Assembly (NCBI GenBank): GCA_006384855.1
Contig: VCJN01002223.1
Span: forward strand, 1 to 64,000
Length of the DNA: 64,000 nt
Origin: Tetraselmis striata
Taxonomy: Eukaryota > Chlorophyta > Chlorodendrophyceae > Chlorodendrales > Chlorodendraceae
Direction of reading: 5' to 3'
This document shows, piece by piece, positions 1 to 12,442 of this stretch. The first letter of the stretch is position 1, and every line of letters starts with the position of its first letter. The position numbers were made by a program, and so were the translations under genes. The notes under the pieces were generated by a model. The model saw nothing but the letters and a program-made list of their open reading frames with translations, did no database searches and was not told where the DNA came from.

Positions 1-924
1 GTGCTGGCGTCTCGTGTCCTCTCAACCTTCCATGCTCCTAGCGCCTAGGTGCCACTTGTTTTTCAACGGCGGTGCGTGGCTGTGCTTTGCCACCCTTCCA
101 GCGTTTTCCTATTACATTCTGCTAGTACCTGTAGCCTCTCTTCTCGTGTTGTTATTATTGACGAAGTTCCATCGCACCAGTTTTTTAGACCTACAGAGTT
201 CCAGGTACGAAGGATTATGTCGAGATCATTCAGCATGTCTACCTACACCGCCGCTGACTGACGATTACTGTCTACACGGTTACATAATGCAGTTTCCAGT
301 ACTCGAGTTCGGGTACTGATACTACCAGGACGACAAAACATTCGCGCGCTGTACTACTATTGTCTAGTGTAGTAAACGTAATCTCACCGTCGCGCATCGG
401 CCCGCATTCCTGTGCTCCTATCTGTTCTCAAACAATGCACTAACCGTGCCCTGAATAGATGGGCAATACACAACCAAACGATGTACTTAATGCTTCACCA
501 GATCAATTCACAATACGGCTAAGATGTGTCTGTCGGAATTCTTTCAAAAAAGCCAAATCAACAACTCATATGTTGTTCTATTCTGATCTAATTGCCTAAC
601 TTCCATCCTAGTATACTGCAAGTTTGGCAGTGCAATTGCCCCATGTTCCTCGCCCGTGCAGCAGCATCCCTGTTGGCAGTTCTTCTCGCCCCTTTGTTGA
701 CCCGCATGGCATGCAGCTAGTTGGCTGGTCGATGCCCCTAGATCTCTATAGTAGGCGGACATCAGCAACGTGGATTGAAAGTCAGAAATGTTAACTACCT
801 ATATATGGTGCGGAGGTGAGTTAACACTCTAATAATTATTAAGATGATACTATTAGACGATTATTGAAAAGATTATGAAGTTCACACTATTAGAAGATTA
901 TAATAAGACACATATTAAGAATAA
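1..924. other. no supported gene; AT-rich stretch with a short direct repeat
   Basis: Short open frames here show no recognisable domain or consistent splice structure. From about 780 the base composition becomes AT-rich. An 18-nt direct repeat beginning GAGTTAACACTCT occurs at 818-835 and 930-947, enclosing about 95 nt of AT-rich sequence. The 3' end of the minus-strand channel gene may extend into this region. Confidence 0.4.
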
Positions 925-3900
925 TCATTGAGTTAACACTCTAATAAATATTATACATGTACAGATCAGAGCGCAATAGTGCGGAGTTAGGGTGGGCGCA
1001 GGGAGCACCTGCGCCACGTCCTCCTCCGAGGCGGCGACGCACAAAGCAGCTGCGGGGTCCAGCACTGTTAGCACCGCGCCGGCCTTGGAGAGCAGCTCCA
1101 CCGCCATGCTGTTGTTGGACATGAGGGCCACGTGCAGCGGGGACTGCCCCCAGCGGTCTGGGATGTTCTTATCCGCGCCCTCCTCTAACAAGCACTTGAA
1201 GCACCTTTACGTTGCCGCTGGAGGCTGCCAGGTGGGTCACTCTACGGTAGGTGGGGCACACCGTGAGGGCACACCGTGAGGTATGTAAGATGTGACAATG
1301 GCTGCATCAAACACGGGGGGACTCTGCAAACTCCGCCAGATGGATTGCCGCTGTAGCCGGCCAGGAGGGGCACTCACCCACAAAGGTCATAGTTAGTGGT
1401 GTTGACGTCCACGCCCTTGCGGATGACGTTCCGGACAAGGTCCACTTCGCCCATGTCCACCGCGTATATGAGCTGGTTGAGCAGGCCATCACGCGAGCGC
1501 ACGACGGCCTCATGTACAGTCTGCCGCAAGAGCGCAAAGTCCTCATCATCGGTGTCCCCCGACCAGCCCGGCAAGTCCTCGCCCTGGGCGTCCAGCCCAA
1601 AGGTGGCCAGCACGTTGCTGACAATGACGTCGTTCTGCTCCGGGAAGTTGTGCAGCAGCTCGTTGTAGGCCCCGCGAGAGAGCACCAGCACCTTGGCATC
1701 CGCAGTGGAGCGGCACACCACCTAGCGCAGCGAGGTTTGCAGCATCAATGCTGCGCATGGCTTCCCGTGCCCCAGGTAAGCTATGCAGCGGAGTCTTTGC
1801 AGTGGCGCAAGCAGAAGCACCGCAGAAGGGGGGGCAGGGCCCGCACCTTGAATGGCTGTGCACTGCTGAGAAAGAACGCAATCTCTCCCACCACAGACGG
1901 AATGTCCAGATTGTCGCCATACACTGAGCGAACCACCGCCCCGGTGTCTCCCTGGATGATGTCCAGCACGCCGGCAGCAACAAAGCCGAGCTCACGCCCG
2001 ATGTCACCCTGCCGGATGAACTCCTCTCCGGGCATGAGGTACGTCTGCCAAATGTAATATCTGTCAGGAACCTCCCGGGAGAGCTCAATCTTGAACACGT
2101 AGCAGAAAAGAGAGCGGAATCAATGGACACACGTACCACTTGCAGGTTGAAGGTGAGGGTGGAGATGAACATGTCACTGCAGCCACGAAGCGGCGCTCCT
2201 TGTGCCATGCTGCTCTCCACCACGTGGGAGAACTGGGCAGACGCCACTTTCAGCGCCAGCGCGCGCGGAATGTCGATCGCGCCGGCGTAATTCTCCTTCA
2301 GCTTGCGGTAGCTGAACTCCAGGTAGTGCTCCAACCTGTGCCGCAAGTGCGCTGGCAGATCCCGGTCGGCCACAAAGTGCTGCATCATGGACATCTTGCG
2401 GCGGAAGTCCTCCAGCGAGGCGTCCTTGGAGATGAGATGATGGAAGAGGGTACCTGCCAGAAGGCCAAATACCATGTTGGTCTCATCTGTGTGTTGTTGC
2501 TATTAACAGCCAGACTTTCGGCATGTTGGAGAGCGGGCGAGGAGGGGCGAAGTGGGGGGGGGGGGGGGGGGGTCCGTATCGGATGCGTGCTTGCGGCAGG
2601 ATGTCGAGCTCACTAGAATGAACGCCTCCAATATAGTCTGGCAGCCCAATGACAACCACGGCAAACAACATCTCCGACCAGTTGTCAGGCCGGAGGGAGT
2701 CATAGCCAACGTTGCTGAGGGCAGACATGCCTTGAAGAACAGCATGGTGTAGTTCTCCCCACAGCATTCCACCGCCCGGCTCGTACGGTGAGAGAAATAT
2801 GCGCTCATTGAAGCGATACAGCTGGAATTCACAGGACGGGCAGCAAATCAGCGCGGGCAATGAGGGCAGGTGAGGACAGAAAGGGGGGGGGGGGGGGGGG
2901 GGGGGGCACGCAGTTCCTCGCGGGCTCACCCATGTGTGTGGACCGAAGTCGCGCATCATGTCCAGAAAGTAGAAGATGCAGCCAGTCCAGTGAATGGAGA
3001 AGTACAGAATGAGCAGCAGCTTCAATACCTGTGCGCAGGCAGCGGTCGAGGCGATGCGCAATGCATTTCAGCCGAGGAGAAGTGACAACCGAACACGAAG
3101 GAATACGCGCGGGATGTGTCTTTTGCGGAGAGCGGGCAGAACCAGGCGTGGGGGGGAGGGGGGGCTCAGCTTCTGCCCTCACAGCACTCACCTCCAGCGC
3201 CCGTGCGTTCACTTCTGGCTTCATTGTCATTCGGCTGAAGTACTGCGTGAGGAGGTACAGCCGAGGAAGGCGCAGCAGGCTTGCAACCCACCAGACCTAG
3301 GGTTTCCCGAGGCCGAACTGCATGTCAGTGCAGCCAACTTTTGCCCTTATAAAAGGTCAGGGCTGCTTGCTCAACACGTTCCCAGCACCCCCGTGTATCC
3401 ACAGAGTCAGTGACGTGTATAGCAGCGCACCCAGATCGGGACGTTCAGCAAACTGTATATGTACAGCAGCGAGCAGGGCAGGATGTAGATTGGCAGGGTG
3501 TTGAGAATGAAGTGCTGCAGAATAGAGTCCTTGGTTTTGTCCAGCGTCCCGTCTTTCTTCTCCAGTGGAGTCCACAGTCGGCTCAGCATAACGATGAGAA
3601 ACCAGCCATCAAAGACGGTGTCCAGCAGGAGCTGCGGTCCCCAACCTGCAGGTGCATCAGGGTATCAATGGGAGTGCCATTGGGACCTGTCTCATGCTGG
3701 TGCCTTGGCAGGGCGATGCCTCCATCCCCACAAACTTCTGTGCGCCTCAAGGAGTTCTCTCTCAGATATGCCAAAGGGTCTATACACCGCCCCACATGAT
3801 CTAACAGCAATGCTGGCCACGCGTCAATGCCATGCAAAGGCAACGCGCATTGGCATCCAGCAACACACTTTACCGCCACATCGAAACACTGTGAAGCTAA

Positions 3901-5000
3901 TGAGGGTGAATGCGCTGTCTGTGATTGCGCCGTAGACGCTACATGTAGTTCTACTGTGTGCTCATGGGTACTGTAGGCACTGTAAAGCATGTAGCCCCCC
4001 TCCCCTTTAAGACAACTCAGCGAATGCCTGCTGGACTGCACAGAGGGATCTCACCTGGTGTAGCAAGAACGATGCGGAAGCACATAGCCCAGGACTCGTA
4101 CACCAGGGGGGGTACCATGGCATGCTGCCAGTAGATGTAGGTCTTAGAGCCTGGCACTATCATTGGAAGCGCTACCCCTAGCCACGTGATGGTGTCTCTC
4201 TGCGGTCTTGCGCGCGCCCCTCCTTCAAACTGGACACGCCGCCTTTTGATCTGCATGTAGCGCACGATCACACATGAATCCGAAGACACCGTGCAACCCG
4301 AGAGAGCTACAAATCGCTCATACAAAGATTGCATGGACTTACATGGGTTTCGGGGCGCGCAGTCAGCCCTGTGAAATCCGTCGGCTCGCGTAAGATGCCG
4401 TTCTTCCTCCGTTTTTTGCCACCTGGTGTTCAGTGCTGGACGAGTCATGCATGTGCGCACTGCTGGCAAAATCGCTCGCTGTCACACCAGGATCAGAGGA
4501 ATCAATCGGGGGTCCACAGCAGAAGCGCGTGCGTTAAGGGGCATACCTTTGGCCCGGCTCTTGCTGATCGACAGAGATGACAACATTCTGGTCATCTTCT
4601 TTAGATGCGGTTCCGGGCCCGCTGCTATCTTACCGGAGCTTCCAGTTGATGTGCTACCGCTGCCAGGTTTCAGCCCCAGGAATGCTGGCCGGACAACCGC
4701 CGGCTGTGCGTCAATGTCCACACTCTTGCATGGAGACTTGGAATGCCCTTTGTTGTTGTTTCCCAGGTAAGGCATCGCGCTGATATGCTGCGGCTGGGTG
4801 CGACTCCCTGAGGAACCGTCGGACCCGCTTGCACCGCTGCTACTGCCGCCCACATCATGGGCGGAGTGATCCTGAGCCATGCCGAGCGGCACCACCTTGG
4901 CGTATGCCTGTCCCGCCTTCCACTGCCATTGCATCTCTGAAGAATGCACAGAGTCTGCGTCTGTTTGTGGTGCTGCTGCCGGAGCAAACGGCTCCTGCAT
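925..5000 (-). CDS. voltage-gated K+-channel-like protein with C-linker, cNMP-binding domain and ankyrin repeats
   Basis: A six-TM channel subunit laid out like plant AKT/KAT channels. Phase-consistent exons are 5000-4488, 4250-4055 (or from 4199), 3645-3431, 3296-3192, 3028-2930, 2821-2614, 2486-2137, 2089-1847, 1721-1378 and 1241 to about 1000. The first exon gives a low-complexity Ser/Gly N-terminus; its ATG at 5000 has an in-frame stop upstream. S1 lies in exon 2 and S2-S3 in exon 3. Exon 4 holds S4 (LLRLPRLYLL), which has few basic residues. Exon 5 is S5. Exon 6 is the pore, with VGYDSLRPDN where TVGYGD is expected. Exon 7 is the C-linker, exon 8 the cNMP-binding domain and exons 9-10 the ankyrin region. 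S6 as modelled has about 14 extra residues across the exon 6/7 junction. One extra base near 1198 breaks the last ankyrin repeat, so the true 3' end is uncertain. Membrane location and ion conduction are inferred from the family. Confidence 0.8.
2696..2710 (-). other. non-canonical selectivity filter codons (VGYDS)
   Basis: Read on the minus strand these 15 bases encode V-G-Y-D-S between SALSN and LRPDN. The flanking residues align with the usual pore helix and post-filter segment of K+ channels. The second filter glycine is therefore Asp and the following Asp is Ser. No homopolymer lies nearby to suggest a local frame error. Confidence 0.75.
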
Positions 5001-5557
5001 GCTCGAGCCACACAAACGGGGAATGCGGCACCGTGAGTGCGATCGCAGTCAGACAGGATGCCCCCGGTTCGATATGACTCCCCCAGTGGCCGCCCATGAT
5101 TTTGAGCGTTTAAGCCATTATGACTACCTGACTACCTAACTATCATTGATCTAACCCATGATTCTGTGCTAACCCTTGCGCACACAGATGTATAACTGCT
5201 GAGATCGACCGGCCGCATTGCCTGTCGTTTTCCCCTGGTGCTGTGACACATATTCTCACCTGTACCAACTGAGTCACGGGAGCCTCCAAAGTGCAGGAAG
5301 TGGGCACGCAGCTTGCACGTGAGCGTTGCCACTGCGGCTCGCTTGCCAGGTATCCATCGCCTCAAACAGCGTCTTCAACTACGGATATAGCACGAAATTG
5401 TGTTTACCTACTGACTACCTGAACCAACTGGCCCATGCGGGCAGTGCTGCAATGTTCTGGCACGGGAGAGCCACAATGGACATGCGTGCGTGTGGTGCAT
5501 ACGAAAGTGCGATGTTAACCCCCCCCCCCCTTCCAAGGGGCGCACTCGCGCCCCCCC

Positions 5558-5588
<31 letters not shown>

Positions 5589-7371
5589 ATGTTAGCCGTA
5601 CTCAATGACACCGAGTGGTAAAATGGTTGCTGACGAACTCGCCCCTCTGACAAGCAAGCCTGGGTAGTTTCTGGGTTGCTGTATAAAAGTCACAAACCAA
5701 GAATATTCGCGAGTATATATTCCTGTGCACGTCATCTGAGAAAGATACCGGGTCATACTACAGGTGCATAGGTGCATATCCCGACCGGGCTTCGTGTGAG
5801 CATCGAGGGCGGGCGCGAGGCATGGGGGGGACTGCAGCTTGTCTTGGGGTCGGCCTTGAGGGGGGGCGTATATACCCGGTATATATACCTGTATACTCGA
5901 GCCGAGGAAAATACCCGATGCCGGTATAAAAATAAGCATGCCGCAAGCCGCAATCCAGGGCACTGGTATGTGGCCAGCAACGTAGGTACGATTTCGGCTC
6001 TACCCCGCGTACAGACCAGCAAACCCCTTCCGCGAGGTCGGCTGCGAGAGTAAGTGGCGTCGTTGGGCCGGCGCGCCGCCCACGGTTGGAATTGAACGCA
6101 TATAGATACACAATTACCAGCTCCCTATCAGTGACACCAGCCTAGTAGCACAGCGAAACGGGTGGGGATTTGAGTGCGATGAGTGCCGTACCAGAGTCGA
6201 GAAGCTGATGCCCGGCTCCGCCTCGCCTCTGGGCACGAGCTCTTCACGAGGCGTGCCCCAAACAACTCCCACTCCTGGCGATGGGAGGTTTGCGTATTCT
6301 CCTACCGTGTCATCTCCCGGCGGTGGGAGGACCGGCAGTACGGGAACCCTCCGCGGCGGCATCGTCCCACCGCCGAACAGCCTCGGGGTGCAGTAACGGT
6401 AGTGCCGACAGAGATCCCTAACACCTGGGGACGGCACCACGGAGGCCGAGGGTTCGACGGCTCGGCGTTTCAACCCACTTGACTAACCATGGACAGCCAT
6501 TCCGGAAACGCGGACTGCCTTGTTCCTGGAAGTTGCTTTCTGAAGCGAACAAACGACAATGTGGGCACTCTGCTTGTGAATGGGCTCCGAGTATTCACAT
6601 GTACATGCGGATAAAGCAACGCCGCCTACAATACTACATCACGATGGGCGCGGTATGCGCACCTGTACTCGTAGACTTTGCAGTCAGGTCGAAATGGTGC
6701 ACTCGGTTCTTCTGCAGTGGTTTTCTGCCGCTGTCCACGGCACTATGGTTGGGCTTATGACTGTTGAGATGCAGTCTTCCTGGCCTCCATATGTGCTCCG
6801 GAGGTGCCCGTCTCCTGGCTGGACGAGCTCGACTGATATAGGTTTCTCGTTGGATAGTCATCGCTCTTTCTGCTGGTTGTTTTTGGACTTGTCACAACCC
6901 CATATTATACTATTAATATTATATATTGTAAATATGAGAATTCGTTCGGACCACCCGTCCTAAGGTCGAATTTGTGGTTGAAGTAGGTTGAATTTGTGGT
7001 TGTACCTGTAGGTCGAATTTGTCCGTGTGTGATGTGTGTGTGTGCGGCTGTGCGCGCGAGCGTGGAAATATTCGCGTGGTGTCTGTCTTCATATAATCCG
7101 TGATCCTTCAACCAATATATCACCGAATTTGTCCATTCTCTTGACGCTCTCATCCCGCCTGTAACCAAAAAGTACATTGTTACATCGTTGCGATTACTTG
7201 TACCTGTACTTGCTGGCTCTGCAGCGGCAGGGAGCAGGCGGCGTGCGCGCATGCGCCGGGTGGCTTGGCGCGGGGCACGGGTACGTGGGCTACCTGTACT
7301 TGCCTCCCGCCCCACCGCGGCCAGTCGTCGCGGCCGACCCAGTAAGAGAAAGGCGACGACACCGCCTCGAC
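5001..7371. other. divergent intergenic region between channel and GT29 genes
   Basis: The two flanking genes start outward from here, so both promoters should lie in this interval. I see no convincing exon. It holds a C run at 5551-5574 followed by a short AC repeat to 5589. An unassigned minus-strand open frame at 6114-6473 has no recognisable domain. Confidence 0.4.
5551..5589. repeat. C(24) homopolymer plus (AC)n
   Basis: Twenty-four C residues run into a short AC dinucleotide repeat. Similar C or G runs occur throughout the window, mainly in introns. Confidence 0.9.
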
Positions 7372-10300
7372 ATGATGGCAGCGAAACGCGCCGGTACTGG
7401 CAGTGGGCGGCAGCGGCTATCGCCCACACTGGTCCGCCCCCCCTCCCTCTCTGCCCGCCCCTCGGAAACGGCTTCCGCCCTCGTTGACCTGCACGCTGCC
7501 AAAGCTGCGTCCCCCCCCCCCCCCCCCCCCCCCACAACCTAACCTATGAGTGCCAATGATGCCCCGGGCGGGCTGACGCCACCTTGTTGCGCCTCCCACC
7601 CTCGCCCCAGGTGGTCATCAGCTCGTTTATCGCCGCGGCGATCGTGTACCAGGTCCACAATGCGCCCCGGCTCGGCAACGTGCACGTGCGCCTCCCCAGG
7701 CCAGCTGCCGCCTCCAGCCCGCAGATCCAGTTCCGCTGACGCTGGCTGCACGGATTTCCCTCTATGTGCTCCTGCTGTGCCTGTGCTGCTGCTGGGTGGA
7801 GCACTGCAGGGGGCGTGAAGAGGAGAGCCGATGGGGGCGCTGAACCTGCCTCAACCCCCCCTCCTGGTCGGCGCAGCTGTCGGAGCGGCTGAGCCACCTG
7901 CCTAACATGCCGGGGCACGATGCCTGGGACGCGCTGTACCACTACCACCCTCCTGGCGTGGTGCCCGGCGGCAGCCAGCAGGGGGAGCTTCCAGCAGGGC
8001 TGCGGGACGACCACCCGCACGCGGGTGCGCTGCCCTATCGCCCCGGTTCGCACGCAGTGAGGCGGCGCCTCCGTGCGGATCACCGCCTTGACAGCTGTGC
8101 TCGCCGCCGCAGGTGCCCGGGCGGACGACGACGACGCGGCCAAGCTAAGACAGGTGAGAGGCACCTGCGGCGGGCTCAGAGGAAAGCGCAGGGGTGGGAC
8201 GGGCCGCAGCTGGACTGACAGCGGCATGGGTGCGGCGGCGGCGGTGGCTGCAGGAGAATGCGCGGCTGCAGGCGCAGCTGGAGCAGCAGCGGGCGGAGCT
8301 CCATGCAAAAGACGCCGCGCTGCAGGAAGCTCGGGCCAAGTGCCTTCCCCCGTCTCCTGGCCCCGTCTCCCCCCCCCCCCACCCCCCCCCCCCCCCCCCT
8401 CTCGCTATTCCCACGCCGCCTGCACTGATCCGGTGCCATCTGCTCCTGTGCCACCCTTTGCAGGGCTGAGCCTGCCGCCGGACCGGTGGCAGCCCGCGCT
8501 GCAGGTGTGCCCCGGACTGTGCGTGTGGGGTGGGGCAGGCTGGCAATGCGGTGGGTGGGGTCCCAACTGAGGGCGCTTGGTGTGTCGCAGGGGGGCTGCT
8601 CGCGGGGGGTGGGGAGGTAGCGCAGGGGGAGGAGGAGGAGGAAGCGGAGGGGGAGGGGGAAGAGGATGGGGAGGAGGAGGAGGAGGAGGGGGGGAGGATG
8701 CGGCGGACATGGCGAGCGCGGTGGCAGCGGCCATGGCGGTGGTAGGCGGCAAGGCGGAGGACCTGCCGCGGGCTGACGGCGGCCAGGCGGCTGACCCCCA
8801 GGTGGATGCCGGCCCGGGGGCGGATCCCGCTTCACTCCCCACTCTGCAGTGCCCCTTGCTGCCTCGTCTGGCTCATCACTGTCGGAGCCCACCCATCCGC
8901 TGCAGCTAACGGCAGCTTCAGTGTACTAGTATCCGCCGCATCCTACTCAACCCCCCCCCCCCCCCCCCCCCACAACACACACACGCACACACTCGCTCCC
9001 ATTCCAGGGATCTGTGCGCGCTGCGCACTCTCCCCGCTCCTCCCGCCACTCGCCTCACTCTGCACGGAAGGCAAACCTCCAGCATGTGCTCCAGGTGTGC
9101 ATGCCCCCCCCCCCCCCCCCCCCCCCCCCCCAAACATGCTCATTCCCCTCTGCCCCTGCGCCTGCGCCTGAGCCATTTTCCCCTCTCCATCCCAACTGCC
9201 ACATAACACAGAACCACAAGCACCTGCTGGAGGGCCTGGAGCCTTACATCTTCATGACGGAGGCCAACCGCACCTCCGTGTTTGCCACCGCCGAGAACTT
9301 TTTCTACACGCACGCGGGGCCGCGGCTGTCGGCCCGAGCCTACAACTCCAAGTCGGCCAGGGTGCGCCCGGAGTCAGAGCCCCCCCCCCCCCCCCCCCCC
9401 TGCCCCTCAGCCTTCCTCTGTCAGCAGCGACGTGTCAATCGATAACTGAGATGTATCATGACATCGCGCTTCCGAGCCCACATTATCATACGGGCACGAG
9501 CCCGCCTGCGCTGAAGTGCCAGGGGAAGAGTTGTTAGAGAGGGAGAGAGAGAGGGAAGGAGCAAGGGAGAGAGAGATTCGCATTGCGCTCATGCCATTAT
9601 TATTAGAGAGCGGCATGGAGACCTAAAGACCCGCCGCTGAAGCCCCGGCATCTCATGCTGCTACATACATATAGATAGGCGAGTGGCGCTCAACACGGTG
9701 CTAACTACATGAGTATGACTGATACTGATCTCTGTCAATCACTACCGGTGCCGGCGGGGCTATCTAGGAGCACTGCGAATAAGAATCTGCTGCGCCTGTC
9801 AGAGGCCAAATGTAAACGGAACTACGGCAGAACTGCAGCGAATGTCCTTATAGCCAGGTTGGGATTCGAGGGTTACATTAGGTTCTTATCGGTGCGTCGT
9901 CACCCGCAGCTCACTACTACGCGTATCACTCACACAAGTTGTTCAGCTCGGTATGAAAACATAAACTGTTACAACAAAGAAACATTTTTTTGTCAGTTAT
10001 ATAAAGTTTACAAGTTTGCAACTTGCACAACTGTACAAGTAATACATTCCTGTATTAAAAGACACAATATGTGTATGTGCGTCGTTGTGGTGCACTGTTT
10101 GCTGTGTGCTTGTTTGCGCCGGCGGTGCATTATCATCGGCGGAATGAAAACATTCGTTTCGCCTGCCGAATGACTCCTGTGGCGGGAGCGGCTAACCTGC
10201 GCAGCCATGGCGCAGGGCCTGCCGGAGGAGGACGAGCCGCTGCTGTCCCCGACAGGCGCGCCCGACCGCCGGCACAAGAGCTGCGCCATCGTCGGCAACG

Positions 10301-12442
10301 GCGTGCAGCTGCTGTCGGCCTCTTACGGCAAGGAAATCGACCGGCACGAGGCGGTCATGCGCATCAACCAGGTGCGCGCTGGAGAAGCCGGGGGGGGGGG
10401 GGGGGGGGGGGCAGTGCTGCCTCCACCCGTTGCATCGCCACCGGGAGCAGTGCTGACACGTGAGGCAGTGGCTGCCCCCTCATGCTGGTGGTGGTGGTGG
10501 TCAGGCTGAGGCTGTTTCCGGCCGCCGCGCAGGGGCCCTTCCTCGGCTTTGAGCCCTACGTGGGCAGCAAGACGCACTACCGGCTGATCAACCACAAGTG
10601 GGCGGACGCCTACACGACCAACCCGTACCTGCAGCTGGAGAAGAACGCCACGCTGGTTGTGAGCCGCACCGGCTGGCAGGAGTTTCTCACCGTACGGCGG
10701 CTGCACCTGCCGCGGAAGGGGCACCACTCCGCCCCGCCCCGCCCGGTCTCCCCTCCTGCCTCACTTGTTCTGAACCAGCCTCGCGCGAAGGAGGGCGGCT
10801 GACCTGCGGGCGCGCTGTGCTTGCTCAGTGTGCAAGAAAGATGAAGAAGCATCGACCCGACGTGACGATGCGGCTGCTGACCCGCGAGTCGGCGGATGCA
10901 GCCGGCAACATGCTGCGCTTCATGCGGGTGCGTCCTCTCGGGCGCATCGGTGCGGGGCGTCTGATTTACAGGGGTGCCGGCCGCGTCATGGCAACACTGC
11001 CGGAGGTCAAACCTCGATGAGGCTGCAGCTACGGGTGCCGGCGCGGTAACGATAACGCTGCGGATAAGCGTCTGCCCGCCCTGCCAGGGGTCGAATGTAG
11101 ACGCAGCTATAGCTAATGTTGTTACAGGCGGCACACAAACCAAATCTGAGGCTTGTATCAAGGTTCTTCGCCATAGGCGGCGCGTCGGCACGCGTAGTCT
11201 TCCTGTCTGTAGGCAGCATTGAGACCAGCCTCGTTTTTGGGGCCCGCATCGGTGCGCCGATGCCTGCGCGGGCTGCTGGCCGCCGCCGCGCATGCTGAGC
11301 TGCCGACCCTTGCCGGCCGTGCCCCCCATGAGCAGAAGCGTCTGGAGCAGCTGCTGGGCGTGCGGTACCCCGGCAAGGCGTCCCCCTCCTCCGGCTGGGT
11401 GGGCCTCCACTTTATGCTGCAGGTGCGCCGCTCCGCTGGACCCCCCCCCCCCCCCCCCACCGCCCCGCGGCTCAGCTGCGCACCTTGACCGGCAGAGCCC
11501 GCCCCGGTCTCCGCAAGCCATCAATATGCATCGGAATAGTTAAAATAATAAAAGGACTCAAAAGAAAATGCATCGGAACAGCAAAAAGAATAAAAGGACT
11601 CACGGTCTATTCAGTCATATTGGAAGGGAACGGTTTTTCTGAGAGAGGGGGCTTCTCTTTCTTTGGTAAATTTCTCAGGCGTCGACAACCATATCTATAC
11701 TATCTATACGGGTACGACGTTGCAGCAATCATTATGAACACTTCTGGAAGGGAAAAGAAAGAACGCGCATCGCTCTTCGTCCAAATATTAATAGCAATTC
11801 AACAGTCGCCATGCGAGTCTAACCTGCTTTAAGGGAGACACCCACCATGGTAGCGAAAGTCGCTGTCATTATGGGAATTCTCTGTCGTGAATCAACGCCC
11901 GCTGCCTCCCCCTCGCCCCCCCACCCGCCCCCCCCCCCTTCTTGCCCGGGCAGTCGTGCGACACCGTCACCACGTACGGCATCGGCAACGGCCCGCAGCC
12001 CAACAACCCGGGGCAGGTCAACTGGCACTACTTTGAGAATCGGCACTTCAAATACTCCCGCGAGTTTGGCCGCGACCCGCACCACTCCTTTGACCTGGAG
12101 CACGACTCGCTGGAGGTGCCCCCTCCCCTCCTCTCTCTCGCGCGCACGCCTTTCCCGCCCCATGTCGGACACGGTGGCTGCTCCCACCCATGCCATAAAC
12201 CTAAGCCCCCCCCCCCCCCCCCCCCCCCCCGCCCCCCCCCCCCCCCCCCCCCCCCGGGGCCCCTGCAGCTCCTGCAGGCAGGGGGCATCCTGAGGCACGT
12301 GAAGATATCCAGGGGCGACCCGCTGCGGGAGCGAGCCATCATCAAGCAGGTGAAGATCCACCCGGCGATGATCACGGAGCGGCTCCTCCGCACGCCGCGC
12401 GACCTGGAGCCCTACACCCCTGTGGACAGCCCGCGCGAATAG
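7372..12442 (+). CDS. GT29 (sialyltransferase-family) glycosyltransferase, type II membrane protein
   Basis: Golgi-type glycosyltransferase of about 557 aa. Phase-consistent exons: 7372-7431, 7611-7685 (or 7652), 7877-8024, 8113-8153, 8254-8339, 8464-8504, 8591-8616 (least certain), 9008-9094, 9212-9361, 10216-10371, 10533-10691, 10829-10927, 11213-11422, 11954-12115 and 12269-12442. Exon 2 encodes a signal anchor (VVISSFIAAAIVY). Exons at 8113-8339 form a coiled-coil stem. The catalytic part carries all four sialylmotifs: L (CAIVGNG...EIDRHEAVMRIN), S (SSGWVGLHFMLQ...VTTYGIG), III (HYFE) and VS (HSFDLE, an H-x4-E). Animal GT29 enzymes use CMP-sialic acid. Green plants and algae are not known to make ordinary sialic acid, so the donor here may be CMP-Kdo or another nonulosonate; that is inference. 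The stem exons are less certain than the catalytic ones. Confidence 0.85.
11527..11602. repeat. two-copy tandem repeat, 42-bp period
   Basis: Units 11527-11560 and 11569-11602 both begin TGCATCGGAA and end ATAAAAGGACTCA, with an 8-nt spacer. They lie in an AT-rich intron of the GT29 gene. Confidence 0.8.
12206..12255. repeat. C(25)-G-C(24) homopolymer in last GT29 intron
   Basis: Two long C runs separated by one G, ending 13 nt before the last acceptor. It probably forms part of an extreme polypyrimidine tract. Confidence 0.9.

Noticed and set aside
10610-11524. 304-codon minus-strand frame
   Set aside because: Antisense shadow of GT29 catalytic exons; low-complexity translation.
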